A DNA stretch of 64,000 nucleotides from Daldinia sp. FL1419. Its lineage: Eukaryota; Ascomycota; Sordariomycetes; Xylariales; Hypoxylaceae. The notes under the pieces are model-generated. The model saw only the letters and a list, made by a program, of their open reading frames with translations. It searched no databases and was not told the origin of the DNA. Shown piece by piece: positions 21,879 to 33,811 of this stretch; within the stretch, counting starts at the first letter, position 1, and every line of letters begins with the position of its first letter. The stretch lies in contig MU623396.1 of assembly GCA_025201765.1 (NCBI GenBank), forward strand, positions 124,001-188,000. The letters run 5' to 3'. The translations under genes were made by a program, and so were the position numbers.

Positions 21879-23733
21879 TCAAGATATCTTAATGCGTGCA
21901 GCGATGGGCCCTTTAACCGTTTGGGGCACTATGAGGTCGTGGTCGTATTTCACGTCCTCAATAGTAGTTTCGTATAGCTGTGCCCTAGGCAAGACACGAA
22001 ATGCAAAAGCAGTTGTCATGATGAAGAGCTCACAGTATGCCAAACTGACAGCGTTGATTAATATTGTAATTTTTGGTTGGATTTAAAAATAAACAATGTA
22101 ACTTACTTAATACCAAGGCATATTCGGCTACCCTTTCCAAATGAAATCAGCATCTTCTCCAACGCGTAATTCGGCTGTCCGTCCAGGAGCCAGCGCTCGG
22201 GAATAAACTCTTCAGGATTTGGAAATAGTTTTTCGTCGGTATTATTGAGAATTGGCGTCATACCAATGGGCGTACCCTTAGGAATAACCCATTGAACATT
22301 GTCCTCTTTGTCCTTGTAGATTAAATCCTCGGTGCGTGCAATTCGAGCCATCCTTTGTGAGCCTCCAGGGGTGAGGCGCAATGCTTCGTGGATTATAGCC
22401 CAGAGGTACGGACGTTGCTCCAAGTCGATCCACTTGAGGTTAAAAGGGTCAACGCCTTTCAGGTCTTCTATCAAGCGGGCGTAGATACTTGGTCTTGCTA
22501 GGAGATAATACACGATATACGTAAGTGTTCCCTATACATTCGAGTGGTTAGTGAGGAGGTAGGCGGTCAGCTGGGAACGTAACTTACCGCGGTTGTTTCA
22601 GTTCCGGCAAGTAACAGCATGAATCCTTCTCCTGAAAGACGATACATGCTCTTTTCATGCTCTGGTAGTATATCCGACTCCATCACATCTGCGAAAACCC
22701 TGCCATCTTCCGGGTTTTCGAGAGCTGTGTTGATGTATTTGGGGATAATCGTGGTCATCCACTCCGATGACTTCTTTACTCTATCGCCCAGGAAATTTAC
22801 TATCCATGGGATTCCAGCAAGCTTCCTGATTAGAGTATTGTATCTTATCAAGTATGCTCTTTCAAGGAAATATTTATTCCAGGTTGCGAAATTGGGCTCC
22901 CAACCCTCCTGGTCAACGAAACCCATTGGTTCGCCAAATGCGTATTGAGATATGACTTTGCCAACCTAAAGTTAGTATGATACTTTATATATTACACAGG
23001 AAAACGATAACAAGTTTATTTCATGGAAAACCTCACTACACCTTCGATGGAGAATTGCACTGCGGCAGGGGTAGGGGGCCATCATAGTAAATAATACTAC
23101 GCACTATCTGCAGTGAAACAGTTGAATGCCTCCTTAATATCGAATGGTCCTTTATTAGCGGCGCGCAAAATCTTATCTACAGTTTTCTGGGCATAATCAT
23201 GTACTTCTCCTTCGAGCTTCAGCATTCGCTGTCGAGAGAAAGACCTGCCAAATGGAGCCCTCCGGAGTCGATGCAGTTCGTGGGAGACGGTTGAAAAAAA
23301 GGTAATGGATGCAGGGCTCGATGCCCCGGTATTGAGTTGATGCTGCCACCTATCCCGAATACGATTTCCACCGGCGTAAATCTCATCGGAGAAGTATGGA
23401 TCGTCGCAGTGAAGTTCATCGGGATTTATTCTAATAATTGGTCCTGAGTTCTGTAAGTACACCCTTATCTTCGCGCGGATGGTTGGTCAGGGGTAGTAGC
23501 TCACCATATTTCTTGTGCATCTGTTGAATCTTTCGAGAATATCTTCCCACCAGCCACCAGTCAAAATAGGCCTCATATGCGTAACTCGCCGCTGCAATTT
23601 TAGGGCCCGGGAATCGATAGAGAGGATGGAGTGGCGAGATATTATATATGGCGACAATCACATAATAAAATGCCCACAGGCCGAAGAATACGGGAACGTT
23701 AGCCCACGATAGGATTTCTTTAATGTAATTCAT
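21879..23733 (-). CDS. Cytochrome P450 monooxygenase
   Basis: Haem-thiolate monooxygenase, probably anchored in the ER. Exons on the minus strand: 23505-23733, 23105-23443, 22588-22955, 22107-22531 and 21879-22044, giving 508 residues. An N-terminal membrane anchor (ANVPVFFGLWAFYYVIVAIY) is followed by the proline-rich hinge PLYRFPGPK. Then come the I-helix AGTETTA (about 306-312), ExxR as EALR (about 359), a PERW motif and the haem loop FGKGSRICLGIN (about 443-454). The last exon (NLAYCELFIMTTAFAFRV) is needed to complete the fold and splices cleanly. Intron 2 (22956-23104, 149 nt) is the longest; its acceptor was chosen because it restores ADIISQYAFGEP. Overall it resembles fungal P450s often annotated as trichodiene oxygenase-like, but no trichothecene genes are nearby and the substrate is unknown. 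Confidence 0.9.
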
Positions 23734-24340
23734 CTTGAGGTTTACTTTGAAGTTGAAGTTAGATGGTAAGCGACATGAGAGGGGGAAATGTATTATCCAC
23801 TATGCAATACCAAGGCACTCATCCCGCCCCGTGAAGACTTGCCTCCCACTCCTCTCTTGATATGGACCTAGATAGACGGGAGGCATTTGAAGCCAATTAA
23901 AATAATAGGATATCAGATTATATACGTCAACGACATGTGGCCACTATGATCTATCATATTCCATGTTATGGCGTATCAGTGCATACCAAGTATCCAATTG
24001 AATATTATATTACGTGGATTTCGGTACGCCTTCGGCATAAACAAAAGGAGGGGAAGTAGGACTATTTAAATAGTGTCATTTGTGACGTGCCTATGTATAG
24101 TCAACCGGTTTACCTGCTTTAAGACTTATGTAGGTAGGTACCTACTCATTCTGGTTTGTTTCGATTATGCTTTCTGCGTAGTTAGGTCATGATGTAACAA
24201 TATAGATCTGAGAATGATGGTATATTGTATAGCATGTCGAAATACATCAATCTCTAAATCATATAATCAAAGGAATGTACCGCTGAGCCATATTTATCTC
24301 CCGTCATGGTGGCTGAATAGATTGTTCTCCAAGGTACTTC
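23734..24340. other. Intergenic region between P450 and AAA ATPase genes
   Basis: P450 promoter plus the 3' end of the AAA gene. Contains TAGGTAGGTACCTA at 24131-24144. No gene seen. Confidence 0.5.
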
Positions 24341-26428
24341 TTAATCAAGCTCCTCGTTCTTCAAGCTCTCGTTAAATCCCTGTCGCACCTCTACTGCCGT
24401 CTCAAGGTGACTGCGGTTTAGGGGAACACCATTGAATCTTGCCAGTGTCCTCGCAGTATTCACGACATTGGCTATCTCTCTTCCGTTTAGCTTAGTAGTC
24501 ACTAAGAATGCAACCGCACTCTCAATATTGATGTCCTTGGCATCTGCCGGCACCGTCTTGAGGCAGTGCGACCAGATGCGCCTACGTACGTCGATCTCCG
24601 GCGGGGTATAGCTGAGAGAGAGGTGGATTCTAGATTTCATAGCGACGTCAAATGAGTCCACACGGTTTGTCGTAAGGAAGACGACACCGCCAAAGTATTC
24701 AAGTTCCCTAAGGAATACTACAGCATTGATGTTAGACAATATCATATTAGATAGATGGTAAATGAAACACTTACCGGCAACCAATGCGTTGCGCTCCGAG
24801 TTTCCATTATCCTTTCGAGCTTCTAGGAAAACATCTGCTTCGTCGAGAAGCACCACTGCTTGCCAGATGGTCGCATATTGCAATACTTTCTTGAGCTGCC
24901 TTTCAAAGGAAGCAGACCCATAGATTATACTAAAAAGTGTTAGAAAAGGGGTTAGAAAAGGGGTTCAATGATAAAATTGGGCCTCACTTGGCTCCCTTAT
25001 TCAACTCGCCGACTGAAGTCGATACAAGCGCTTTCTTACTCCCCTCTGCCGCTGTCTCAGCCGTGAGAGTCTTCCCTGAGCCGGGTGTTCCGTGCAGCAG
25101 GATAACAAGACCTTTACCCTTCTGCTGCATAGAGTCGCGGGGGTTCTTAGAGTATGTGTGAGATGAGATAAGTGCTCTGAGAATATGCTTCTCTTTGTCG
25201 GGGAGCACCAAGGAATCCCATGCATTGGCATCCCATTCAACATCACGGATATAATCGACGAAGAATCGGCACCACTGTTTGCGCCCAAGGGAATAGCCCA
25301 GAGTGTATGGTGGGCAGTAGGTCGGTTCTGGATCCATCTTCTTAACCCGAGCCTTGCCTAGCGGCTGCTCCTCACCGAATGTCTTCCTGTCTAAGACGAT
25401 TCTCCCTGTTTCAGTGTATGGAAGCCAGACACCACGAAAGTTGCATCGAGAGGGATCATAGTAATCGAATGGGGGCTCTTTGAGCCATTCGGCAGCGCCA
25501 TCTACACGCATATTTATTAGTAAAATTCGACTACTCAAACGTAAGAGGATATGGCATTCTGATACGTACCGTAAGCCATGGTAGAAAGATCCTTCAAAGA
25601 CAAATAAGTCTCCCCGCGCGCCCTGAGGCGTCGCTCGAGGCTGTCACCCTCCTTAACGAACCTGCGGGGGTAAATCTCCAGCTCCGTAATAGAGACCGGA
25701 TTTCCCGCCGGGAACATAGTTCTCTGGTTCATACCCACGACGCTCAAAGCCTGGCCTGCTACTATGCCATTGTCGTCCGTGTAATTACAGTGGACTTCGA
25801 GGTAGGGACCTACGTTATTGTTCTCCTCGTACACAGTCTTCTTACACACCAAGAGCCACGGCTGGCCGCTTATCTCGGTGTATAGGATATCCCCGGGTCG
25901 GTAGATGAACCACGCATTATCGTAAGCAATTTGCTGTTTCTGGATCATCTTGAGAGCGCGTTCGCGCTCTGACTTAACCTCGTGCTCCATAAACTCAAAG
26001 AGAAGGTCCAGATGCTCCCGCGTAGTCACATCAGCCGTAGACTTGCGATACTCATCTAGTTCGTCCCAGTAATGAGCGAGCATTTCGAACGGTCCCTGGA
26101 GCTCAATAGAGGAGGTGAAGTCCGAGGCAACGGAGATGTATGACTTGATAACGTCACGGAAGGTTTTCTGGATATAGGGGGAGTTGATCTGCAAGGTGGT
26201 CTCGCTAGGCTCGTACTCCTCATATTTCCTTCGGATAACCAAGGCATAGGTGCTGTCTTCACCGTGAGAGCTGCTCCTATCGAATGGATCAGAGGCAGGT
26301 TCCGTGGTACTCTTTCCATCCTTGATAGTCTCATGGTAGGCCTTGAACTCGCACTTTTCACCTACGGCTACGTTGGTGCGCGAGGTGTTTGCCTTGAGCT
26401 TCTCGATGGCGGCCTGGTCGGAGGTCAT
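24341..26428 (-). CDS. AAA ATPase with N-terminal DUF7025-like domain
   Basis: Fungal AAA-family ATPase of the large group with a variable N-terminal region followed by one ATPase module. Exons on the minus strand: 25570-26428, 24988-25501, 24775-24929 and 24341-24717, giving 634 residues. The N-terminal 420 residues contain a DUF7025-like segment (YNDAWFIYRPGD-type motif seen here as AYDNAWFIYRPGDILY, and PWLLVCKK) and a Tyr/Pro-rich linker. The ATPase core has Walker A HGTPGSGKTLTAE (about 421-428), Walker B AVVLLDEADVFLE (about 484), sensor 1 VVFLTTNRVDSFD and an SRIHLSLSY arginine-finger region. Such proteins are annotated as ATPase family AAA or BCS1/proteasome-like, but no specific function is established. 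Residues 1-60 are hydrophilic, so a membrane anchor is unlikely. Confidence 0.88.
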
Positions 26429-26565
26429 CTTGTATGATTGAAGGATGAGTTATTTGGGTATAATGTGTTATTGCAAAGAGAAAATTGTCCAGAATCTAGA
26501 TTTGCTTGAATAGGTATGCTTCTGGGTAGTACAATAGATCAGGGCGGATCGACTTTCATCGAGGG

Positions 26566-26573
26566 TATTTATA
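26566..26573 (-). promoter_or_regulatory. TATA-like box upstream of the AAA ATPase gene
   Basis: TATAAATA on the minus strand, 138 nt before the ATG at 26428. Match and position only. Confidence 0.3.
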
Positions 26574-28296
26574 TTCGAAAACATTTCGAAAGCCACGCAT
26601 ATCAATACGTACTCCATACCACAAGCGTTACACTCTCGCTGTCAAGATGACTCGTAAATCCTTTCTAGTGGTGTGTAAGGATAAGCAGGCTGCATCGCAT
26701 TCTACGTATATAAGTCTTAAAATGCATTTCATGAACCTGCCTTCTGGTCGCCTAGAAGAGTGACGATATCCTCACAGTCTGCTTTGCCTGGAGCAGATCG
26801 CCTTAACCTAGGATGTGCTTATCCCTGCTCGTGGTCGATGTGCATGCAAGGGTAGCAGCACTACTTGCAGGGGAGGACGAGAGCCTGGGGCTTTTATTGG
26901 TTGTTATCCCCAACTCCAGCATACCTATACTGCATCGCGGGCACAGGGCTGCAAACGATTATCCCGAATATGTGCACCTACATCGATATGCTTGTGTATG
27001 TATGCGGCTCTCCCCCATACAATCCCACATACGATCGTATTATACGCCGTGTCATTTATTGTAATGCTTGAATGTTCTATTTCACCCGAAATCACTCTAG
27101 GATATCCGGCCTCACACGCCAGGCGAAGTAACCATTTAACCCCGCCGATTGTGTAGTTAGCCGAAGACTTTCGTCGATTTAAATGCTTATCTGCAGGACT
27201 CCTGGCAAGGCTCCCAACACCGCGTTTGTATCTCAAGTAGTTCTTATGCATATTGACCTACCTACCTGATAGGCCCATGTATGACAAGAGATACGCACCC
27301 GCACCCGGAATGCGGAGAGAAGTACCTAACCTACCCATGTGCCTATCCAGCACACCCAGTGCTTTACTATCTTGAGAAAGATAGGATCCGCCTTACTGCA
27401 GCCTGGTTGGGATGCGTACTTGAACGAGTCCTAGACGGGGCGAAAGGTGTATTGCGATAGGCGTGATAGGCCTTTTCTCCTCACCAATGAATATCTACCT
27501 ATATGACACTCCGCAGTAATTCTGTAGATATCCGTATTATGTTGATGCTTCGGTGCCGGAGCCCTCGTTAGAAATGATCTGCTTATGTTCGCTACGGTAA
27601 CCGATCAAATTGATTTATAGACTTACATACAGTACCTAGGTAGCCAAGAGAGACAGCATCCAACCCTAGACCCATGCCTACCCACCCAGGTAGGTAGGTA
27701 GGTACTTAAGTCTTCAGAACCGTCCAGGGGTTGCGCCCTGCGAGCAAGATGCATTCACACTCGATCGGCTAGAATAGCGACTGCTTGGGATTTACACCTC
27801 TGCGCCACCCTTCTCGGATACGCCTCGTCCGGCGTGCAAAGACCGAATAGCCAATAACTACTCCGCACCTAGGTACCTAGATAGATGCTGTGTTTCTGCA
27901 TCCATCATCCGTCCGGCTCCATACGGTAATACGTACTACCCACATCACGTAGGCTCCCAGAACCATCAGGCTCCTTAAGATTGAGACCACAATTCTATAC
28001 GTAAACAACAGCGACTAAGACTTTTAACGAGCGGTGTAAAAGGCTGGTGGTGGTTACTCGAGGAGTCATGTTGCAAGGTATGAAATAGTTTCGCTCTAAA
28101 CGGCACATCTAAGGAACAAACTCCTGTCTTCTTCCGTCCAACCCGCGTTTATAACCAAAGTAATAAGAGGTACATAACAACCATAGGTACACATCCTAGA
28201 CCCTAGCGTTGTCATACTCTCGGTGAAGATATGCACCGAGGATTGACATGCGGTAGCCTCCGTCCGTGGCGGCAATGTTATTCCGGGTCGTGTATA

Positions 28297-28313
28297 TGTG
28301 TGTGTGTGTGTGT
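28297..28313. repeat. (GT)n microsatellite
   Basis: Eight consecutive GT units in an otherwise mixed sequence, in the 3' flank of the naphthol reductase gene. Confidence 0.8.
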
Positions 28314-28420
28314 ATGCGCGTGTCTAGGTACAGATCAAGGAGATATGCATATAGGACAAAGTAGTCTCCCGTCTATTGATTTCACCGCGGTAATCCCACC
28401 ACCCATCACCAATCCTTAAT

Positions 28421-29662
28421 TTACATCATAGCGTGGCCGTCGATGCCGATGACCTTGCCGTTCACCCACTCGCCGTCTTGCGACGCCAAGAAGCAGACCA
28501 CGCGGGCGATGTCGATGGGTAGACCGACACGGCCGAGAGGCGACCATGTAGCAGCATACTATTGAAGGTGAATTAGCCATCTCAGCTCAGACGCAATTGG
28601 TTCAAGGAATACTAATAGAAAACCTACCTCGTCGACCTCGGGGTCGCTCAGCTTGTCACCACCAGGGATATACTCGCGGCATACGGCCTGGTACATGTCG
28701 GTCTTGATACCACCGGGCGCGATAGCGTTGACGGTAATCTTCTTGTCGCCGAAGTCAACGGCCATGCAGCGGACGAACGTCTCGATAGCACCCTTGCTGC
28801 CGGAGTAGACGGCGTGCTTCGGTACACCCTTGGCCTGGCCCGTAATGCTGCCCATCAAGATGAGGCGGCCACCAACCTCGAGGTGCTTGTGGGCCTCGCG
28901 CGCGACGAAGAACTGTCCTCGAGTGTTGATGGTGAAGACGCGGTCGAACTCCTCGGGAGTGACATCCTTGACGTGTCCGAACGACACGACACCACTGTTG
29001 GAGCATACGATGTTGAGCTTACCCCAGACCTTCACGGCCTGGTCGAACAGCTGCACGATCTGGTCGACGTCGGACACGTTGGCCTTGATCGAAACGGCGT
29101 CCGAGCCGCTCTTCTTGATGGCTTGCACGACCTCCTCGGCGGACTGCGAGCTGTTGGCGTAGTTGACGATGACCTTGGCTCCGCGACGTCCAAGTTCGAG
29201 AGCCATCTCCCGACCGATACCGCGGCCTATATAATTGCGCGCTAGGGGTCAGCTCCGATCCTGCGCACGTTGTCTCCTATTTGGGCAACACGAAATTCTC
29301 GTCTCGAACTAGTGAAAGCCATCCCGATTAAAGCGTCCAGCCACCGGACTTCGGTTGGGGTTTCCGGGACGCTTGTGTTGCAACACCCCCCGCTATGATT
29401 TCGGGTGCGCCTAGTCGGAAAAAAAAAGACTTTTCCGGTAGTTTTCACATGGGTGTTTGGGCTGGGTGTTGGGAATTAAGGCGTAGGATTTGAGGCACGA
29501 ACGGGAAGGAAACATAAGAACCATAGGAAAGGGTGTAAGCTACGTACCGGCACCGGTAACTAGAGCGACCTTGCCCTCGAGAGAAGCAGATGCAAGGCCT
29601 AGAGGGCCGGGGATAGCATCGTACTTGCTGGTCTGGCTGGTTTGGTTGGTGGCACTAGGCAT
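28421..29662 (-). CDS. THR1: 1,3,8-trihydroxynaphthalene reductase-type SDR (DHN melanin)
   Basis: NADPH-dependent short-chain dehydrogenase that reduces tri- or tetrahydroxynaphthalene to vermelone/scytalone in DHN-melanin synthesis. Exons on the minus strand 29548-29662, 28628-29226 and 28421-28558 give 283 residues, the same length as the well-studied Magnaporthe enzyme. Hallmarks: SKYDAIPGPLGLASASLEG at the N-terminus, cofactor motif TGAGRGIGRE, the SNSGVVSFGHV segment, catalytic GSITG serine and YSGSKG Tyr/Lys, then APGGIKTDMY. Sequence features match this family closely; telling 1,3,8- from 1,3,6,8-reductase by eye is less sure. Intron 1 (29227-29547) is 321 nt, the longest in the window. 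No polyketide synthase or scytalone dehydratase gene is within the window, so the pathway genes are not tightly clustered here. Confidence 0.93.
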
Positions 29663-31654
29663 GTTGAATGTATAATTAGAGTTACTCAGTGTAAAGTAAG
29701 AGTATGGTCGTTATAAAAATAGTATCGAAGACTCTTCTAGACAGACTAGGGAAGATGAGGCGTTTGTGAGTTTTTAGTGATGCGGTGATGTAGTGATGAG
29801 AACAGTCTAGACGACATCTTGGGGCGGGTTGTATGCTATATAAGGGAAGTTGTTTGCCCGTATCCCTTCAGTGGGCGCACATAACTCCAAGCTTAGAGGG
29901 CTGGTTTCGGACCATGTTGGAGATACCGAGACGCACCGGACATCGTCGTACCAAAAAGGGGAATATGTTGACGGCCCATTTTAGGTTCTTGTCGTTACAT
30001 CGGCTTCCCATGGATACGCGAGCGCGAGGTCCGGAGCACCGTAGAGTATTGAAAATATATACAAAGTCCGTCGGAGCTTACTAAGTTCAGCCGTATAACT
30101 AGACTTCGAATATATCTAGATATGTAGCGTGACCACTTGGCGTATATTAAGTCGGCCCCACGCGAGAAAGTAAAGTAGCGAACTACATATCCCTAACTTG
30201 AGGTAACATAAGTGCATCCAGAACGTTTTCGGGACCGGTAGTAGGATCACGAGTAAGCTAACGACATGCACAGGAGGATAGGATATAGCTGAAGTACATT
30301 GGATTTCATATCAGATGCGGCGGCAATCCGACGAAGGGTACCATACATAGGTATGCACCCACACACTGCTATGGATCCTTGCGTAAAGTAGCTAGAATTA
30401 AAGTAACGAATTAAGAGTATCCGAATTCAATCTAAACTCAAACTAATGAGTACACTATATCAGTAGATATATCGTAGCTTGAGCTGAGGAGTAGCAGATC
30501 AAGGGACTAGTAGAGTACTAGTTGACGCCAGGGACCACGATGGGCAAATCCTGGGACGCTTCCAGCCCTACCACATTTCTAATCGCGCAGGGTCTCAATT
30601 AAACCCACAATTGGAGAAAAAGAAACTCTGCACAAGTCAGGAATCCGCCGCAAGCTAACCGAGAATGACTCGGCGCTGAAACCAAGGCGCTATAAGCTCA
30701 TGTAAGAGGAAAAGGATTCCCACAAAACGTCACACGAATTCCTTTCCGAATTAAGATCCCACGACGTGCCGTGAAACGTGGGAAAGCAGGTAAGCTGGAA
30801 TGGCAAGTGTGGTACGAGATCAGATCCCGTCTCTATTTCGGATACTTTATCTTACCGGGTTCCTTGGCCGTTGGGTTCTCTAGTAATAACAAGTGTGTAA
30901 GTGTGTGTGTTATGTGTTATACCGGGCCACTTAACGGCCCAGATCGGTGCCCCTCCCGTTGATACATAAACATATCGGGACCGAAGACAATAGGGACTTT
31001 ATCCCCGAAATGGTCGGTAGTTCCTGATTAGACAGTTGCAATATTGCTAGTCAAATGAAAGTCTCAACAGTTTCTACCAATGATATCATCCTATGTGATT
31101 ATACAGGTGAGATATTCTCCGAGATATTGGGGGCACGTGGTTTTTCCCCCCCCTCCTCCAAGCAAATAATACACTTTGCTGATGAGATAACTTGGGTTGG
31201 ATTCCACGATACAATCGATAGCGTTATAGTTTTAGATGAACTTTGTCGTTTCATGAAGCGGTAGCATATGCAAGACATCATAACATCGCCACGATAAAAC
31301 GCTTGTATTCCGCAAAATACTACTCTACCCCCTATATTTCTACAGCGCGGGTCGGAATCGCCTGGCCCTTGGCGTGTATATGGGCGTTAGGGTTGCATAG
31401 AACGCTCTTACGGAGACAAGCACTGAGAAAACATTCCAGAGCGCCCCTGGACAATCCTACTCTATCCAGCTCCATGCCGTGGAGGCAATAATAATGTGGT
31501 TCGCTACTGGGTTATGACATACCTTGGTAGGAAAACGAACCAATCGTGTAAAGCTTCGATGACTTCGACCATGCACGACTTCATAATGCGGGATAAGACA
31601 ACGGGACAATCACACCACATGATGCTACCCGCGGCGTAGTATTTCTCGGCTCCC

Positions 31655-31707
31655 CCTTCGGATAGCGAAATTTGAGGCCCAGCAGTCAGAAATTCGCTAT
31701 CCGAAGG
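31655..31707. repeat. Perfect 15-bp inverted repeat (hairpin, 23-nt loop)
   Basis: Left arm CCTTCGGATAGCGAA at 31655-31669 and its exact complement at 31693-31707. Far too long for chance in a region with no other repeats. It could be the end of a small element, a structured RNA or a protein-binding site. Confidence 0.75.
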
Positions 31708-31711
31708 AGAA

Positions 31712-31728
31712 CCTCCTAGGTTAGGAGG
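31712..31728. repeat. Perfect 7-bp inverted repeat next to the larger hairpin
   Basis: CCTCCTA, a 3-nt spacer GGT, then TAGGAGG. Only 4 nt separate it from the 15-bp hairpin. Confidence 0.6.
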
Positions 31729-32457
31729 ATGTGGTTAGCGATTAGTTGGCTGGTTAGAAATTACGCCTAGAAAACCAAGAAAAATAAGAAAGCTAGGTAC
31801 CTATGCTTAGAATATACCGTGCCGTCGCGAAGTACACCAATCCTTCCATGTACGTGTCTATGTACTAACGTGCCACAGGAGTTCCGGATCAATCCAATTC
31901 CAGATTGGTTGAATTAATTGATTGATTGTTAAGCCCAAATCGCCTTAGATTAATATTTCGGTCTTCGCACCATTAAAAACCCACCGTTCGCACTGCAGCA
32001 ATTTCGTGTTACGCTAACAACCTAATAAACCACCGGCGCATCGCATTTTGGGGTATAACTTTCTCATCCACCATTTAAACTTCTTAGATGAGACCGCCGC
32101 GTCCGTTTAAAGTTCAAGACCCCGGATCACCCCGGACCCGCTACCGGGAATAAAGCCCGGCTCGTTGGCTCCGGGGATTGGTTTGTGCGGTCATAGCCGG
32201 CCGAAACTTGAATAATAAGGCTGAATGAGCGGGAAAATCCACCCTGCATTTTCCATCTGGGCTTACACGGTAAAAATGGAAAAGTGGTCCTGGATAGCTT
32301 ATATGAACGACAACACTTGAACCTGGGCCTGGGTAATTAAGTGTTTGTGTTTTATAAGGTATAATAATATCCCTTTCTTCTCCATCCTCAACCTCCATCC
32401 TTCTTATCCGCCCATTACATCCCAAGCTCCCACACGCGTTCGCACCAGCCACGCTCA

Positions 32458-33363
32458 TCACCTAATCATGCGTTCCCTCGCCGGGCTCTGCCAGGGCCGC
32501 ATCTTAATCGGAATACCGCCAAGAGGCACTGGTTCCCAAACACGGTCCTCTTCGTAGATTTCCTTCTTCCTCATGCGTGCGCCCGTCGTGCACCCCCTAT
32601 GTCCGGTAACAAACAACACGGCGCTCGAGTCGTCTTTCACAAACAGCTCCTTAATCCGCTTCACGTCCGGATAGCGGCTCTTGATGCGCAACTTCTGCCA
32701 CTCGTTGTAACTACCCAGTCGACTGCCGGGTAGGAATTGCCATCCTGTTGTAACGTAGCCCATATGACCTTCGCCCGACGCAAGGAGATCATACAGAAGA
32801 CCCATGGTTAGGATACCTTCCTCGCCGTCCTCTGCATTTGAGCTATCGACTTCGGATACCCCAGCCGACGGCGACGGGATATCGAGTTGCTTGTACTCCA
32901 TACTCGTGCCGCCATATACTGTGAGCACTTTTACCACGTCTACCGTCCTGACACCCGGTCCGTTGCCGAACGTCACGCTAATACGACGCCAACTAGCTTC
33001 GGGGCGTAGGTACGGCGAGTCTATCATAGCAGCGGCCCTCACTGTTGCTCCTTCTACCTGGCGCTTAATAGCCCAGGGTAACCGGCGGAATGGAATGCCA
33101 GTATTCCAGCCCTCATCGGAGCTAAATTCACGTTTTCCGTGTATGAATAGCTGGCCAAATTCGTTTAAGAGAAGAGGGCAGACTCCGATATGACCAGTTC
33201 CCTTCCGTGCTTTCCTTAAGGGTAGCTGGAATAGGATGCGATCTATAGTTGCCTGGAAACGCTTACATACGCGTTGGGCAAGTATCAAAGAAATCAAGTC
33301 TTCTTCTGCGAGGAACTCTAGAACCACGGATAGAGACTCGGGGGGAAGACTTGAGAGAGACAT
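32458..33363 (-). CDS. F-box protein
   Basis: Single-exon gene of 301 residues. Residues 3-45 form an F-box (LPPESLSVVLEFLAEEDLIS then LILAQRVCKRFQATIDRIL), the module that binds Skp1 and recruits substrates to SCF ubiquitin ligases. The rest has no recognisable WD or LRR repeats; it contains KRIKELFVKDDSSAVLFVTGHRG and an acidic linker (SNAEDGEEGILT). The target is unknown. A TATA-like sequence lies about 150 nt upstream. Fungal genomes carry many such singleton F-box genes with divergent C-terminal parts. Confidence 0.85.
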   Translation of the reverse strand: MSLSSLPPESLSVVLEFLAEEDLISLILAQRVCKRFQATIDRILFQLPLRKARKGTGHIGVCPLLLNEFGQLFIHGKREFSSDEGWNTGIPFRRLPWAIKRQVEGATVRAAAMIDSPYLRPEASWRRISVTFGNGPGVRTVDVVKVLTVYGGTSMEYKQLDIPSPSAGVSEVDSSNAEDGEEGILTMGLLYDLLASGEGHMGYVTTGWQFLPGSRLGSYNEWQKLRIKSRYPDVKRIKELFVKDDSSAVLFVTGHRGCTTGARMRKKEIYEEDRVWEPVPLGGIPIKMRPWQSPARERMIR

Positions 33364-33811
33364 ACTTGGGTGTTTGGGTGGATTCGATACCTAAGGTAAA
33401 GTACCCAAATATTATAGCTGCCGGGGTGGGTTGTAATAGTGACTAAAATAGAAAGGCGTATTTAGAAGATGAAAAAAAGAGAGAAATTGGAGACAGAGGA
33501 CGTCAGATGCTTTATATAGGGTAAGGCAGCAGTTTGGGATCCTCTGAATCCTGACTTTATGATTGGTTGAATGAACGGTTGGGCGAACATCATTACTATT
33601 ACTGATTATATAAGACTGAAGGATCAAAAACGGTTCATGATATAAGAAATGAGCTGGGGTTGGCCTTGCAGCTATGTATTGGAAATATGCTTATGCAAGT
33701 CTATGTCTGTCTGGAATGTGTACGTTTGTAGTATATTGACGCTGCTCTGCAACCCAACCAACGAAAATGAAAGCAGCAAGTAAACGAGCGCCCCAAGGAC
33801 GCAGAGCTTCA
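33364..33811. other. Intergenic region between F-box and R3H genes
   Basis: F-box promoter side, with TATATAAA on the minus strand at 33511-33518, and the R3H gene's 3' flank. Nothing else seen. Confidence 0.5.
33511..33518 (-). promoter_or_regulatory. TATA-like box upstream of the F-box gene
   Basis: TATATAAA on the minus strand, 148 nt before the ATG at 33363. Motif match only. Confidence 0.3.

Larger units (their letters stand above)
26429..28420. other. Gene-poor region upstream of AAA ATPase and downstream of naphthol reductase
   Basis: About 2 kb without a supported gene. It is dense in TACCTA/TAGGTA motifs (27257, 27639, 27690-27703, 27870-27882) and has a (GT)n microsatellite at 28297-28313. 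Overlapping open stretches near 26813-27250 in several frames have no family likeness and no consistent frame. Confidence 0.5.
29663..32457. other. Long gene-poor region with two adjacent hairpins
   Basis: About 2.8 kb with no supported coding sequence. The only strong structure is the pair of inverted repeats at 31655-31707 and 31712-31728. A TAGGTACCTA motif lies at 31793-31802. The right end is the F-box gene's 3' side. Confidence 0.5.

Noticed and set aside
2818..23733. Secondary-metabolite biosynthetic cluster
   Set aside because: Oxidases and a transporter are present, but no polyketide synthase, NRPS, terpene synthase or prenyltransferase and no cluster-specific zinc-cluster regulator.
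26813..27251. Several overlapping frames of 80-110 codons
   Set aside because: Open in different frames and on both strands at once, so they reflect base composition; no family likeness.
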